The notes beneath the pieces are model-generated. The model searched no databases. It was not told where the DNA came from and saw only the letters and a program-made list of their open reading frames with translations. A stretch of 64,000 nucleotides of DNA from Pseudidiomarina sp. CB1 (GTDB lineage: Bacteria; Pseudomonadota; Gammaproteobacteria; Enterobacterales; Alteromonadaceae). The stretch covers positions 1,674,001-1,738,000 of the forward strand of contig NZ_JANTPU010000001.1 in NCBI RefSeq assembly GCF_024752025.1. Direction: 5' to 3'. Below, piece after piece: positions 8,059-16,199 of this stretch. Numbering within the stretch: the stretch's first letter is position 1; each line of letters begins with the position of its first letter. The translations under genes were made by a program, and so were the position numbers.

Positions 8059-9296
8059 ATATGAATACTATTGTTGACCTCATCCCGCTCAAACGTGTGG
8101 CGAAGTTATTTAAAGAGACGACATTGCTTCAAAAACATCGCGATACACTGCATCGCAATGCAATTGTTCTCATCTGTGATGCAAGCTCAAGCACACTTAC
8201 GCTTGCCTCACCTTTAAACGAAGAGCTCTGGGCCTGGCACAAGCTAGATGCCAGTTTTGATGATGAGTTCACTGATTCATTATGGATAGAACTTGATGCT
8301 GTCTTTTTCTCGACGCTGATAGAAAAAACATTATTCGCACGCCATATAAAACTCGAAATTAATACGGTCGCGGCATCAATGGCAATCCTATCAGGCAAGG
8401 CTCCAGTCGACGATAATCAAGCGGACCTCTTTCCGAATGAAGATAAATTTATTCCGAGTGATGCTTCATCGACACTTCGACAGAACATTAAGATATTAGA
8501 CACACTTTCTGACTATGATTTACCGCCAGTCAGTCACAGTGAAGAAGCATTTCAGTTGAGCAAATCTTCAGATAGCACAATCAGTCTCATCGATGATTTT
8601 AACAAAACACAAGGCGCATCCGTGGCAGACTATGTCGCCATCCAAAACAAATCAGGTGCTCTAGTTTTTGAATCAAGTAACTTTAGCATTAAGACACAAT
8701 CAATTGATAAAGAGTTACACATCAACTCGGTTCTCGATTCTGGTACGCTTCACGCGCTAAGAAAGATGATCAACTTGCTGAGGGCAACAGCGGATGCGCA
8801 AATATTGTTCACACAAGAGCATGAACGAATCATTTTGCGTACTAAGGATTCTGTTGTTTTTCTTAAGACACAGGAGCACATTCATCGCCCAATGGTTTGC
8901 GCGTTACCGAAGTTTAGCGAAGCAGACGCACTCACATTAAACAAAGAAATGTGTATCAAAGCACTCGAAAAGCTCGATGCTAAACAGAAAAAAATTGAGG
9001 ATTTCGTTTTCATTTCTTTGATTAAAAACGACACAGAGAAGTTGATTCAGTTTGAGTCAGAGCCAGAGGCTGGCCAACTCTCTTTAGTCATTAAAACGCA
9101 CATCGGACTCGAGGATTTCGAGGAAATTAAAACGCTACGATCGTCGTTAATCGCAGCATTAAAAATCTTCAACGATGACGTCAATCTGCTTTTGCATAAC
9201 CCTGACAACTCGAGTGACGAGTTCTATGTCACAACTTCGTCTTTCACAAGTTACGTCGCCTTGCAGAAATTACAGAATCCAAGCGCGGCGTCTTAA
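8055..9296 (+). CDS. Sliding-clamp-like (DnaN/beta-clamp fold) protein in the recombinase operon
   Basis: This 413-residue protein has a length and strand-rich pattern like the bacterial replication clamp. Three parts resemble E. coli DnaN from memory: an N-terminal stretch ending in a LSDYDLPPV-like counterpart of LPAADFPNL (residues 151-159); a strand-rich middle to C-terminal segment with RPMVCALPK (278-286); and the end, where SLIAALK..VNLLL..TSYVALQKL (364-406) parallels DnaN's final LNALK..VRMML..AAYVVMPMRL. Residues 122-126, in a charged linker, read QADLF, close to the clamp-binding consensus QLxLF. The start overlaps the recombinase stop (ATGA) and it is the last gene of the operon. 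Family assignment rests on local patterns only; a structure prediction would settle it. Confidence 0.55.
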   Translation: MNMNTIVDLIPLKRVAKLFKETTLLQKHRDTLHRNAIVLICDASSSTLTLASPLNEELWAWHKLDASFDDEFTDSLWIELDAVFFSTLIEKTLFARHIKLEINTVAASMAILSGKAPVDDNQADLFPNEDKFIPSDASSTLRQNIKILDTLSDYDLPPVSHSEEAFQLSKSSDSTISLIDDFNKTQGASVADYVAIQNKSGALVFESSNFSIKTQSIDKELHINSVLDSGTLHALRKMINLLRATADAQILFTQEHERIILRTKDSVVFLKTQEHIHRPMVCALPKFSEADALTLNKEMCIKALEKLDAKQKKIEDFVFISLIKNDTEKLIQFESEPEAGQLSLVIKTHIGLEDFEEIKTLRSSLIAALKIFNDDVNLLLHNPDNSSDEFYVTTSSFTSYVALQKLQNPSAAS

Positions 9297-9317
9297 ATTT
9301 CTTTTTTTAATGATAAA

Positions 9318-9339
9318 AAGGCCGCTGTTTGGCGGCCTT
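9318..9339 (-). terminator. Stem-loop at the end of the recombinase operon
   Basis: AAGGCCGC (9318-9325) and GCGGCCTT (9332-9339) form a perfect 8-bp stem with a six-base loop. The T-run follows the stem only when read on the minus strand, so the classical orientation is leftward even though the operon runs rightward. It may act in both directions. Confidence 0.6.
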
Positions 9340-9892
9340 CAAATGAAGCAAATATGATGACCACGAGAATTGTTTGGACAGCTAAAATGGACGAGTATCT
9401 TCGACGCCACTAACACCGAAAATCAGCAAAGTTCCTTGCTGAAAAACTCGGAATAACAAAATCAGTATTGCTCAGACATACACGAAGTTTAGAATTTCAA
9501 TCAAAACGAGAAGCAGAAACAACTCTGTAAGCAGAGGGCCAATAGACAAATCGACTGGAAGTCCGAACGGCGCTCAGATTGAGCGCTATTCAAGAGACTA
9601 ATAGTTTGACGGGCTATTAATCGAAACGTTCTTCATCCTTACGCTTTCATTCTTGCTGAACCTTACCGAAAATTCAAGCAATAATTCCAGTTAGTCTCGT
9701 CACGAAAAATACTGAACGCATACTTCTATGTCTAGCAAATCGCATTACTTCCCATAATGGTTATTATCGGTAGTGATTGGGCGCCAAACTCACCAGTTGG
9801 ACTTTCTGCAACTTACTAACAATATTAGCGACTTTGTATTACCCTAGATTAAATCTCTCGATATCGCTCATTGGTATAGGAAAAACATAATC
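9340..9892. other. Non-coding stretch with a small broken reading frame and shared island blocks
   Basis: No intact gene is visible. A possible ruined 47-codon gene runs 9387-9530: MDEYLRRH, an in-frame TAA, then a helix-turn-helix-like SAKFLAEKLGITKSVLLR. A GCGCTCA/TGAGCGC stem-loop lies at 9570-9586. Blocks at 9602-9615 (TTTGACGGGCTATT) and 9739-9749 (ATCGCATTACT) recur with small changes in the 12.6-13.1 kb gap. A palindrome at 9748-9780 recurs at 16067-16100. Confidence 0.4.
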
Positions 9893-10147
9893 ATGCGAAA
9901 ACAAGGTTTACGAGAAAGAACTGTCGTCACGGACATTCTCTGCGATATCTGCAATAAAAGCGTGATCTCTGATTTTCATAAGAAAGTTATTACCAACTTC
10001 GACGATTTTGAAGAGTATGCTCAATTGGTCGCTCGATTTGGGTACGGTTCGAAACGTGATTCTGAAAGGTTTAACTTTGATTTCTGTGAATCGTGCTTTG
10101 ATAAAATATTAGTCAAAATTGACGAACTTAAAGAGTCTAATAACTAG
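9893..10147 (+). CDS. Small zinc-ribbon protein
   Basis: This 84-residue soluble protein has two CxxC knuckles (Cys17/20 and Cys65/68), the pattern of a small zinc ribbon. It resembles the short conserved hypothetical proteins that are common in accessory regions. A TAGGAAAAA purine-rich stretch precedes the ATG. The next gene, a membrane protein, starts 32 bases downstream on the same strand, so the two are probably co-transcribed. I cannot name a function; metal-dependent protein or nucleic-acid binding is inference. Confidence 0.6.
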   Translation: MRKQGLRERTVVTDILCDICNKSVISDFHKKVITNFDDFEEYAQLVARFGYGSKRDSERFNFDFCESCFDKILVKIDELKESNN

Positions 10148-10179
10148 AGTATCGATAACCAGCGTGAAACGAGAGACTC

Positions 10180-10983
10180 ATGAAGAAAGAATTCTCAGGC
10201 TACATTCTTAGTTTTATTAGTATATTAGTAGGCGTTATTGTTTCGTGGCATTTCTACGATAAGAGTCAACAGTATAGGAATCCTATCTATGCCGTTGATG
10301 ATTATCCGAGAACAGTTTTGGATTTTAATGATGGTGATAGAGATCTTCCGTTAAAAGTGATTTCGAATACAGGCGAACCCATTCATGAGGATATCTACAT
10401 TGCGACACACTATTTTTGGAACGCGGGACAAAAACCAATTCTCGATACAGATATACTCGAGCCGTTTAGAATACGCTTCAATCCTAAAGAAGTCACAATA
10501 CTAGACGTTAGTATTTCTAAATCGAGTCGTCCCGTCGTTTCCTGTGAAATCACACAAATTGACAGCTCAACTTTCCAGGTTGCGTATCGAATTATGGAAA
10601 ACAATGACGGATGTGCCATCGACTATTTATACATTGGTAAGCGTATACCATCTGTTGAAGTCACTGGCGAAATCATAGGTGTCCGAAAAATAAATCTTAG
10701 TTTGAAAACTTGGCAGGACTACTATGGAGAAATATCACGCATAGAGAATTATTATCGGTATATACCCGCCTTTGTTATGGTCTCACTTTTCTCAATAGTA
10801 TTGTTTCTTTATTTTCAACAGCTTGAATTACAAAGGGCTACTCGACAGTATAGATTGACGTGGATAATACTGCTTGTTGCAGCCCTCGCACTTTTTCTAG
10901 AAAATGAATTTGACGGGTTCTCAGTATCTGCCGAATTTGACTACCCTAACCTGCAGTCATGGCGATTAGACTCTAAAGGGTAA
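10180..10983 (+). CDS. Membrane-anchored protein of unknown function
   Basis: The protein has 267 residues: one N-terminal membrane segment (about residues 6-24), a predominantly beta-rich soluble region of about 165 residues, then two closely spaced C-terminal membrane segments (about 190-212 and 226-243) and a short tail. I recognise no family. Membrane anchors around a soluble sensor-like domain are common among membrane-perturbing defence effectors, and the neighbours are defence-like or nuclease genes, but a defence role is only suggested by position. It lies directly after the small zinc-ribbon gene, with which it probably forms a unit. Confidence 0.6.
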   Translation: MKKEFSGYILSFISILVGVIVSWHFYDKSQQYRNPIYAVDDYPRTVLDFNDGDRDLPLKVISNTGEPIHEDIYIATHYFWNAGQKPILDTDILEPFRIRFNPKEVTILDVSISKSSRPVVSCEITQIDSSTFQVAYRIMENNDGCAIDYLYIGKRIPSVEVTGEIIGVRKINLSLKTWQDYYGEISRIENYYRYIPAFVMVSLFSIVLFLYFQQLELQRATRQYRLTWIILLVAALALFLENEFDGFSVSAEFDYPNLQSWRLDSKG

Positions 10984-11142
10984 GGAACCCAAAGCAAGTT
11001 CTTAATTTTTCTTTGTTTAGAGTAAGGCATAATGAATTTTTAGCCAAATGATTCAACGATTTTAGTCCACTCGGAAAACTTACTCTGTGGCTTCCCAATA
11101 AAGAAAATCAGCGTAGTACATTCTAAGTCTAAGGAGAGCGCT

Positions 11143-12564
11143 TTGGTTAACCCCTCTGGTATGGTCGAAAAGAATTTAAGAGACGCCATCGATGGACGAT
11201 ATGAATTGATTGATTTTCTATCTAGGCCCGTTAAGTCGTTAACCCGTGTAGTACTTGAATGTCCTGTTCACGGGCGAGGCGACCAATTTGGAACGCCTTG
11301 GGTACCGATTGTCAACTCTGTGATAAATGGTACAGGTTGTCCCAAGTGTGCAGGAAAGTATCGATACACTTTGGAAGAGTATATCGAAGCCGTTGAAAGT
11401 AGAGGCTACCAGTTTTCATCGCTAGTTGGTGAGTTTAAAGGAATACAATCTAAAGTTGTACTGTCCTGTCCTGTCCATGGAACTGGTTCAGATTTTGAAA
11501 CACCGTGGATACCCTCGTTCAATAATTTAATCTCTCATAATAAAGGCTGCCCTAAATGTTCTAGAGTATACAAGCGTTCACTATCAGAATGGATAGACGT
11601 TGTTAATGCAACTAAATACACCTATATCGGTCTATCCGAGGATTTTGTCGGAAAACGCAGCAGAATAATAGTTTCATGTCCTATCCACGGTGTGTGTAAA
11701 GACTTTGAAACTCCGTGGATCCCACGATTCGAGGATTTATTGCGTGGCAATGGCTGCCCGAAATGCGCTGGTTTATATAACAGCTCTGCTGCAGAATATA
11801 AAGACTTAGTAGAGCTCACTACACCATACAAACTTATTAACTTTATTGAACCAGTTAAAGGTAAACATACATGCGTAAATCTGCAATGCCCCGTCCATGG
11901 TGATGGGCAAGATTTCGGCACTCCATGGCTCCCTTCATTAAATAATCTACTCAAAGGCGGTAGATGTCCAAAATGCCAAAAAAAATATGTATACACCTTA
12001 GAAGAAATTAAAAAGAAAATTAGCCACATGTCTTACGAGTTAGTCGAATTTAAATCTGCAGAGTTTAAAGGCGTAAAAAGTAGAGTAGCACTCAAGTGCA
12101 ATAAGCCTCATCAAGTGGGCGGTGCATTCATTTGGGAAACATCTCCTGACGCGTTGTTCTCTGGTCGTCAATGCCCGGCTTGCTCTACATCATCCGGTGG
12201 TTTCGACAAGCTGAAACCAGCGTTCTTATACTTGCAAAAAATTATTGATAAAAATCAATTAGTAGCCTTAAAAGTAGGTATCACAAATCGAGAACCTCTG
12301 ATACGAATGGCTCAACAAAGCAGTTGGACTGAGTTTGAGCATATACTTATCGCAACTGTTCACTGTCATTCAGGTTCGTTAATTTATGAGGCAGAAAGAA
12401 ATATACTTATACCACTCAAAGTCAAACGCTTAACAGGTATACTAACAAAAGAGGCCATGAAGGATGGCTATACTGAAACCGTTGCCGTAAGTGAAATAAA
12501 CGAACTCATATCACTATTTCAGGAATTAGGTAAAAACCCCCAATTTACATTCGAACAGTATTAG
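11143..12564 (+). CDS. Tandem zinc-ribbon protein with C-terminal GIY-YIG-like domain
   Basis: Five near-identical ~70-residue repeats each carry a C-P-x-H-G type knuckle followed by a GCPKC-type pair (Cys40/66/69, 109/136/139, 179/205/208, 249/275/278, 319/344/347), with a conserved TPW.P..N.L segment between. These are DNA-binding zinc ribbons of the kind found in phage and homing endonucleases. The C-terminus has AFLYLQ (360-365) and LKVGITNREP (376-385), resembling the two strands of a GIY-YIG/T5orf172-type nuclease. The start is a TTG at 11143 with AAGGAG six bases upstream. It may be a free-standing mobile or modification-related endonuclease. The nuclease call is less certain than the ribbons, since I did not place every catalytic residue. 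Confidence 0.7.
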   Translation: MVNPSGMVEKNLRDAIDGRYELIDFLSRPVKSLTRVVLECPVHGRGDQFGTPWVPIVNSVINGTGCPKCAGKYRYTLEEYIEAVESRGYQFSSLVGEFKGIQSKVVLSCPVHGTGSDFETPWIPSFNNLISHNKGCPKCSRVYKRSLSEWIDVVNATKYTYIGLSEDFVGKRSRIIVSCPIHGVCKDFETPWIPRFEDLLRGNGCPKCAGLYNSSAAEYKDLVELTTPYKLINFIEPVKGKHTCVNLQCPVHGDGQDFGTPWLPSLNNLLKGGRCPKCQKKYVYTLEEIKKKISHMSYELVEFKSAEFKGVKSRVALKCNKPHQVGGAFIWETSPDALFSGRQCPACSTSSGGFDKLKPAFLYLQKIIDKNQLVALKVGITNREPLIRMAQQSSWTEFEHILIATVHCHSGSLIYEAERNILIPLKVKRLTGILTKEAMKDGYTETVAVSEINELISLFQELGKNPQFTFEQY

Positions 12565-13122
12565 AAATGGATCGCATATATTCTAATTACGCCACTATTG
12601 AACTAAGTGTCTGAATATCAAACACCACTGGGCACGATACATTTTATATGATCATTATCACTTTTTACGATAAAAGGCCTCCAGAAATATGACGCCTTAC
12701 CAACTGCTTCGATAACACATTTGACGAGCTATTTTTTGGTGAACTATTATCCTGAGTCGATATCGCATTACTATCAGTTGTTGTGTTAATAATAGTCACC
12801 ACAGCTATGATGTATCTTAATCAGTTATATTTTAATTTTTTGATCTCACCTAGTTTAACTGTTTGTTCGATAGCTAGCCATTACCAGAGTCTTCTTTAGT
12901 TAAAGCAATTTGAGGTAGTTCTAGGCTCGATAAAATTCACGCATCTCTTGTCCTCACTTTTTTTGAAGTTCGTTTTACAGATCTTTTTCTACATAAACAA
13001 AAATTGCATCAACTATTATTTTAATTATTATATTTCAGTGGCTTACCTAACTTTTCCGCTTGATTTTTAACCGTCAACTTTCTACGATTAATACTGTTAA
13101 CCTACTCGGAGAGGTTAGTATT
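12565..13122. other. AT-rich non-coding stretch
   Basis: I see no gene here. CTTTTT..GATAAAAGGCC (12661-12679), TTTGACGAGCTATT (from about 12719) and ATCGCATTACT (near 12760) occur in the same order as in the gap that follows the recombinase operon, suggesting the two gaps share ancestry or hold related ends. The stretch is otherwise simple AT-rich DNA. Confidence 0.4.
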
Positions 13123-14661
13123 TTGAAGAAATTAAAGATTAGTAATTACCCCTCAGCCAAGAAGATTAAAGAACTATTTACATGGTGTCCGGAGTTCGGA
13201 CTTCAATGGAAAAAAGATTCCGGTCCTTTCCATACTAGAGAAGCTGTAATGCTTTATGCAGAGAAGGATAGGTTGCGATTAAGGTACGCGAACAAAATTC
13301 TGGGTAAAGTTGTTCAACTAAACGCGTCTGCTATTGTCTGGTGTCTGAATCACGGCTCACTTCCTAGCAGCGATGGCATATTTTCATTGAACGGTGATAA
13401 TACCGATTTTTCAAAGAGAAATTGGGCAGAACAAAATTTAGAGACTATTGAGATTGATGGCGAGAACATCAAAGAGTTCGTCGATTACGATGAGGTAACA
13501 GGACAATTCGTATGGAAACATCGCAGGCCTCGCAATTCAAACGATAGAACTTTTCTCAGAGAAAACGCAGGTAAAGACGTAAAATATCGACTTCACGATG
13601 GTTACTTGACGTTCAAAATAGCCAACAAAGAAAGGAAGGCACATCAATGGGCTTGGCTTTATCTCTACGGTAAATTCCCGCCTAAGGGATTAGTAATAGA
13701 CCATATAGATAGAGATAAAACCAACAATTCGAGGGATAATCTCAGAGCAGTGACACAAGCAGAGAATTGTCGTAACAGAGCAAAGTATATTCCGACAGCC
13801 GCACCTAAAAATTACCGAAAAAAGAATGAGTTTCCTAGTACCTCAGCAGTAAGAAAGACATTTATCTATGACACGATAAAAGGTCAATTAATCTGGCGTA
13901 AACGTGAAGAAAGAACAGCGAGTGATAAACGATTCAATAATCTTTTCGCAGGGAAAAGAGCGGGCCGATATACAGGTACTGAACCCGTCTTAATTAATTT
14001 CAATAAGAGTCGATATGTCGGCCACGAACTAGTTTGGTCATACATGGGCAAGCCCAAACCTTCTAACGGCCTTATATGCCTGAATGGTGATAAACAAGAT
14101 TTAAGACCAAATAATTGGATACCTGCTGAAGATTGCTTTGATTACTTTAAAAGTGAATACGATCCGATAAAGAAGCAAGCTATCTTAAAACGACTGCTTC
14201 GATACGAACCCGAAACTGGCAACTTTTTTCATAAAAGAAGACAGCTTAGGACGAAAGGAGATGCCGTTTTTAACTCAAAGGTCGATGAAGATAAACCTAT
14301 AGGTTTTCAAAGAAACAGGTATCACTACTGCTGTCTCCTCGGTAGAGATTATCCCTCTTCACATTTAGCCTGGCTATATAATTATGGGGTTTGGGTGCCA
14401 GATACAGATTTAGAAATTGACCACATAAACTTAAATTCGCTCGACAATCGAATTGACAATTTACGTTTGGTTACGCACCAACAAAATTCTTCTAATTTGC
14501 CATTAATGAAAAGTAATTCATCCGGTTGTAGTGGTGTGATGCGCGACTCGCAACGCAAACAAAGATGGAGAGCATTTAACCGCAGGAAAACGCTAGGAGT
14601 TTTTGAAACGTACGAAGAAGCTGTGGCCGCACGAAAAAAATCGGAAATAGAAAGCTTTTAA
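13123..14661 (+). CDS. Four-repeat HNH endonuclease-like protein with C-terminal AP2 domain
   Basis: The 512-residue product contains four related ~95-residue units, each with a G-x-(F/L)-x-W/F motif and a HxxAWLY-like segment. Units 2 and 4 end in a full HNH core (DHID at about 193-196 and DHIN at about 432-435, each followed by N..DNLR). Units 1 and 3 end in LNGD..N.W and lack the catalytic histidines. The C-terminus (about 466-512) is an AP2-type DNA-binding domain (SGVMRD, WRAF, LGVFETYEEAV). Phage and homing HNH proteins usually have one unit in 150-250 residues, so this looks like an internal duplication. I chose the TTG at 13123, since GGAGAGG lies just upstream; an in-frame TTG at 13060 lacks such a site. 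Confidence 0.75.
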   Translation: MKKLKISNYPSAKKIKELFTWCPEFGLQWKKDSGPFHTREAVMLYAEKDRLRLRYANKILGKVVQLNASAIVWCLNHGSLPSSDGIFSLNGDNTDFSKRNWAEQNLETIEIDGENIKEFVDYDEVTGQFVWKHRRPRNSNDRTFLRENAGKDVKYRLHDGYLTFKIANKERKAHQWAWLYLYGKFPPKGLVIDHIDRDKTNNSRDNLRAVTQAENCRNRAKYIPTAAPKNYRKKNEFPSTSAVRKTFIYDTIKGQLIWRKREERTASDKRFNNLFAGKRAGRYTGTEPVLINFNKSRYVGHELVWSYMGKPKPSNGLICLNGDKQDLRPNNWIPAEDCFDYFKSEYDPIKKQAILKRLLRYEPETGNFFHKRRQLRTKGDAVFNSKVDEDKPIGFQRNRYHYCCLLGRDYPSSHLAWLYNYGVWVPDTDLEIDHINLNSLDNRIDNLRLVTHQQNSSNLPLMKSNSSGCSGVMRDSQRKQRWRAFNRRKTLGVFETYEEAVAARKKSEIESF

Positions 14662-14880
14662 CTGCTAAGGGTTAGATTTCCGGACACTTTTTGAGAGTGT
14701 AAAAATTAACTCTATCGACAAACTAGCTGTAGAGCCGAAAGAAAATGCTATTCTTAGTGGGTCATTATTGATTTGTGTGCCGGCAATTCCGGTTGTTATG
14801 TTACATATTCAACTTCATATAAGTTTTGTTCAGTGCACAAAGAGATGAGCCGACAGAGCTTTCGCTTAGGGGGACTTAAA

Positions 14881-15333
14881 ATGCACCACGGCCACTATAT
14901 CCCAAAACCCGTGCAACAGGCTTTAGTAATCAACCTTAAAGAGAAGCTCGTGTTGCCTGAAAACTACCCGGAAATCAGCCGCGCCATCGTAAAAGGTTTT
15001 AAGTTTGACATCGTCTCTTCTATAGCTCACGAAACAGGGTTGTCGGCAACCGAGATTTTGAATGCGCTTAATCTTCCTCATCGGACAACAGTCCAAAGAA
15101 GAAAGCACCGATGCTTTAACACTGCAGAAAGCAATCGCATTTATGCTTTAATTGAAGTTATAACAGCCGCTGAAGTGCTTTTTGATGGAAATTTTCCTGA
15201 TGCTATTCGTTGGCTTAAAAAGCCTTGCAAAGCACTTGGTAAGCGTTTACCAGTTGAAAATGTAAACTCGTTCTTCGAATTTCAGCAGGTGATCGCTGTT
15301 ATCCATCGATTGGAATACGGTGTTTTTAATTAG
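14881..15333 (+). CDS. Orphan Xre/MbcA/ParS-type (DUF2384) antitoxin-like protein
   Basis: The 150-residue protein has an N-terminal helix-turn-helix region (IAHETGLSATEILNAL, then TTVQRRK) and a C-terminal toxin-binding segment with A.RWL..P.KALGKRLP and a final RLEYGVF. This is the arrangement of antitoxins that neutralise RES-type or MbcT-type NAD-degrading toxins. Normally the toxin gene follows directly; here the next ~300 bases have no open frame, so the antitoxin is alone. It may be a remnant or an anti-toxin-only defence. The ATG at 14881 follows a GGGGG-containing site; an in-frame ATG at 14845 would add 12 residues. Confidence 0.75.
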   Translation: MHHGHYIPKPVQQALVINLKEKLVLPENYPEISRAIVKGFKFDIVSSIAHETGLSATEILNALNLPHRTTVQRRKHRCFNTAESNRIYALIEVITAAEVLFDGNFPDAIRWLKKPCKALGKRLPVENVNSFFEFQQVIAVIHRLEYGVFN

Positions 15334-15631
15334 CGAATGAAGTTAAAAACACTGCCGCGACAAAACATCCGCTCGCTTTGTACCCCCATTTTAATCAGCA
15401 ATTATTAGTAGCATTATTGAACCGTGACAGGCGCTGATTGTCTGCGCTGAATGTCTCCTTAGTTAGAGGCTATAGGTTCGAATCAAGCCAGATGTGCCGT
15501 TTAGGGCTTTCGATTCAATTTCCCTAAAAATTCTATGAGAATGCTGTGAAAACAAAGTTGCTTGATGTTTGTTTAAAGTGGTGCTTAAAGGTGTTATTGA
15601 GCGGGGTTTGCTTCCGGCTCAGACAAGCTCG
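15334..15631. other. Non-coding stretch after the orphan antitoxin
   Basis: There is no gene and no RES-toxin remnant that I can see. A direct repeat GTTATTGAGC occurs at 15593-15602 and 15631-15640. At about 15402 there is an ATTATTAGTAGCAT stretch resembling the ATTATCGGTAGT motif of two other island gaps. Confidence 0.35.
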
Positions 15632-15790
15632 TTATTGAGCTTCATTTGAGTCGTTAGCTAGGCGCTTTAACGATGCTTTCGCATCTAGACGCTGTTTTTT
15701 ATTATTGTGCGACCAGTAAAACATAGCTAAACCACCGATAAGCATTACGATCGGGGCAAATAAAAGTAAGGTAGCTTGTGTTGTGCTCAT
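15632..15790 (-). CDS. 52-residue single-pass membrane protein
   Basis: Translation of the minus strand from the ATG at 15790 gives one hydrophobic segment (about residues 7-25, LLLFAPIVMLIGGLAMFYW) and a charged lysine-rich cytoplasmic tail. TAAGGA lies eight bases upstream of the ATG, a good ribosome site. It matches no family I can name. Its small size and clean start favour a real small membrane protein; it could also be a remnant of a longer gene. Confidence 0.5.
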   Translation of the reverse strand: MSTTQATLLLFAPIVMLIGGLAMFYWSHNNKKQRLDAKASLKRLANDSNEAQ

Positions 15791-16199
15791 AACAATGTCC
15801 TTACGTTAAGGATTCTTCATTAGTGTAGCATATAATCACTTCATATCAGCGTTTGCTTTTCAGTAGGCTCTTTCTTTTTGAGTCCCTCGTACCGAAGGCT
15901 GATTTGGAAATTCTCGATATTTGGGACAAAGCGCTCTCGTTTGTTTTAACTAGCACGCAAAGTGTCGATGGTAAGTCTAAACGTTCAATCTTGTACCAAC
16001 TGAGTAGCCACTGATTTTCTATACATCTCGCACCCATAAACACATACTAAAACGCTCGCGGATGAGCTTCCGATAATGCCAATTATCGGTAGTAATGGTG
16101 CATTCGTACCGACCTTACGGTTTGAGCTGAGGGTTACCAACGGAGAATTGATTCCCCGAGAGCGCGGCCCAAATATGTCCGGACAACATATTGGATTAA
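15791..16199. other. Non-coding stretch with a perfect palindrome
   Basis: No convincing gene is present; a 65-codon minus-strand frame here has no start signal or recognisable product. CCGATAAT (16070-16077) and ATTATCGG (16082-16089) form a perfect 8-bp stem with a four-base loop, followed by TAGTAATGG. A close relative lies at 9748-9780. Confidence 0.45.

Noticed and set aside
2325-9296. Straight call of a Gamma-Mobile-Trio element
   Set aside because: The GMT has three genes with different sizes and order as I recall them; here there are four, with two giant recombinases and a clamp-like protein, so only an analogy is claimed.
15460-15520. Possible tRNA end (GGTTCGAATC) in the gap after the orphan antitoxin
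   Set aside because: The flanking bases cannot form a T-stem or acceptor stem; only the loop consensus is present.
15846-16043. 65-codon minus-strand frame
   Set aside because: No start signal, no known pattern and it lies in a low-coding-potential gap.
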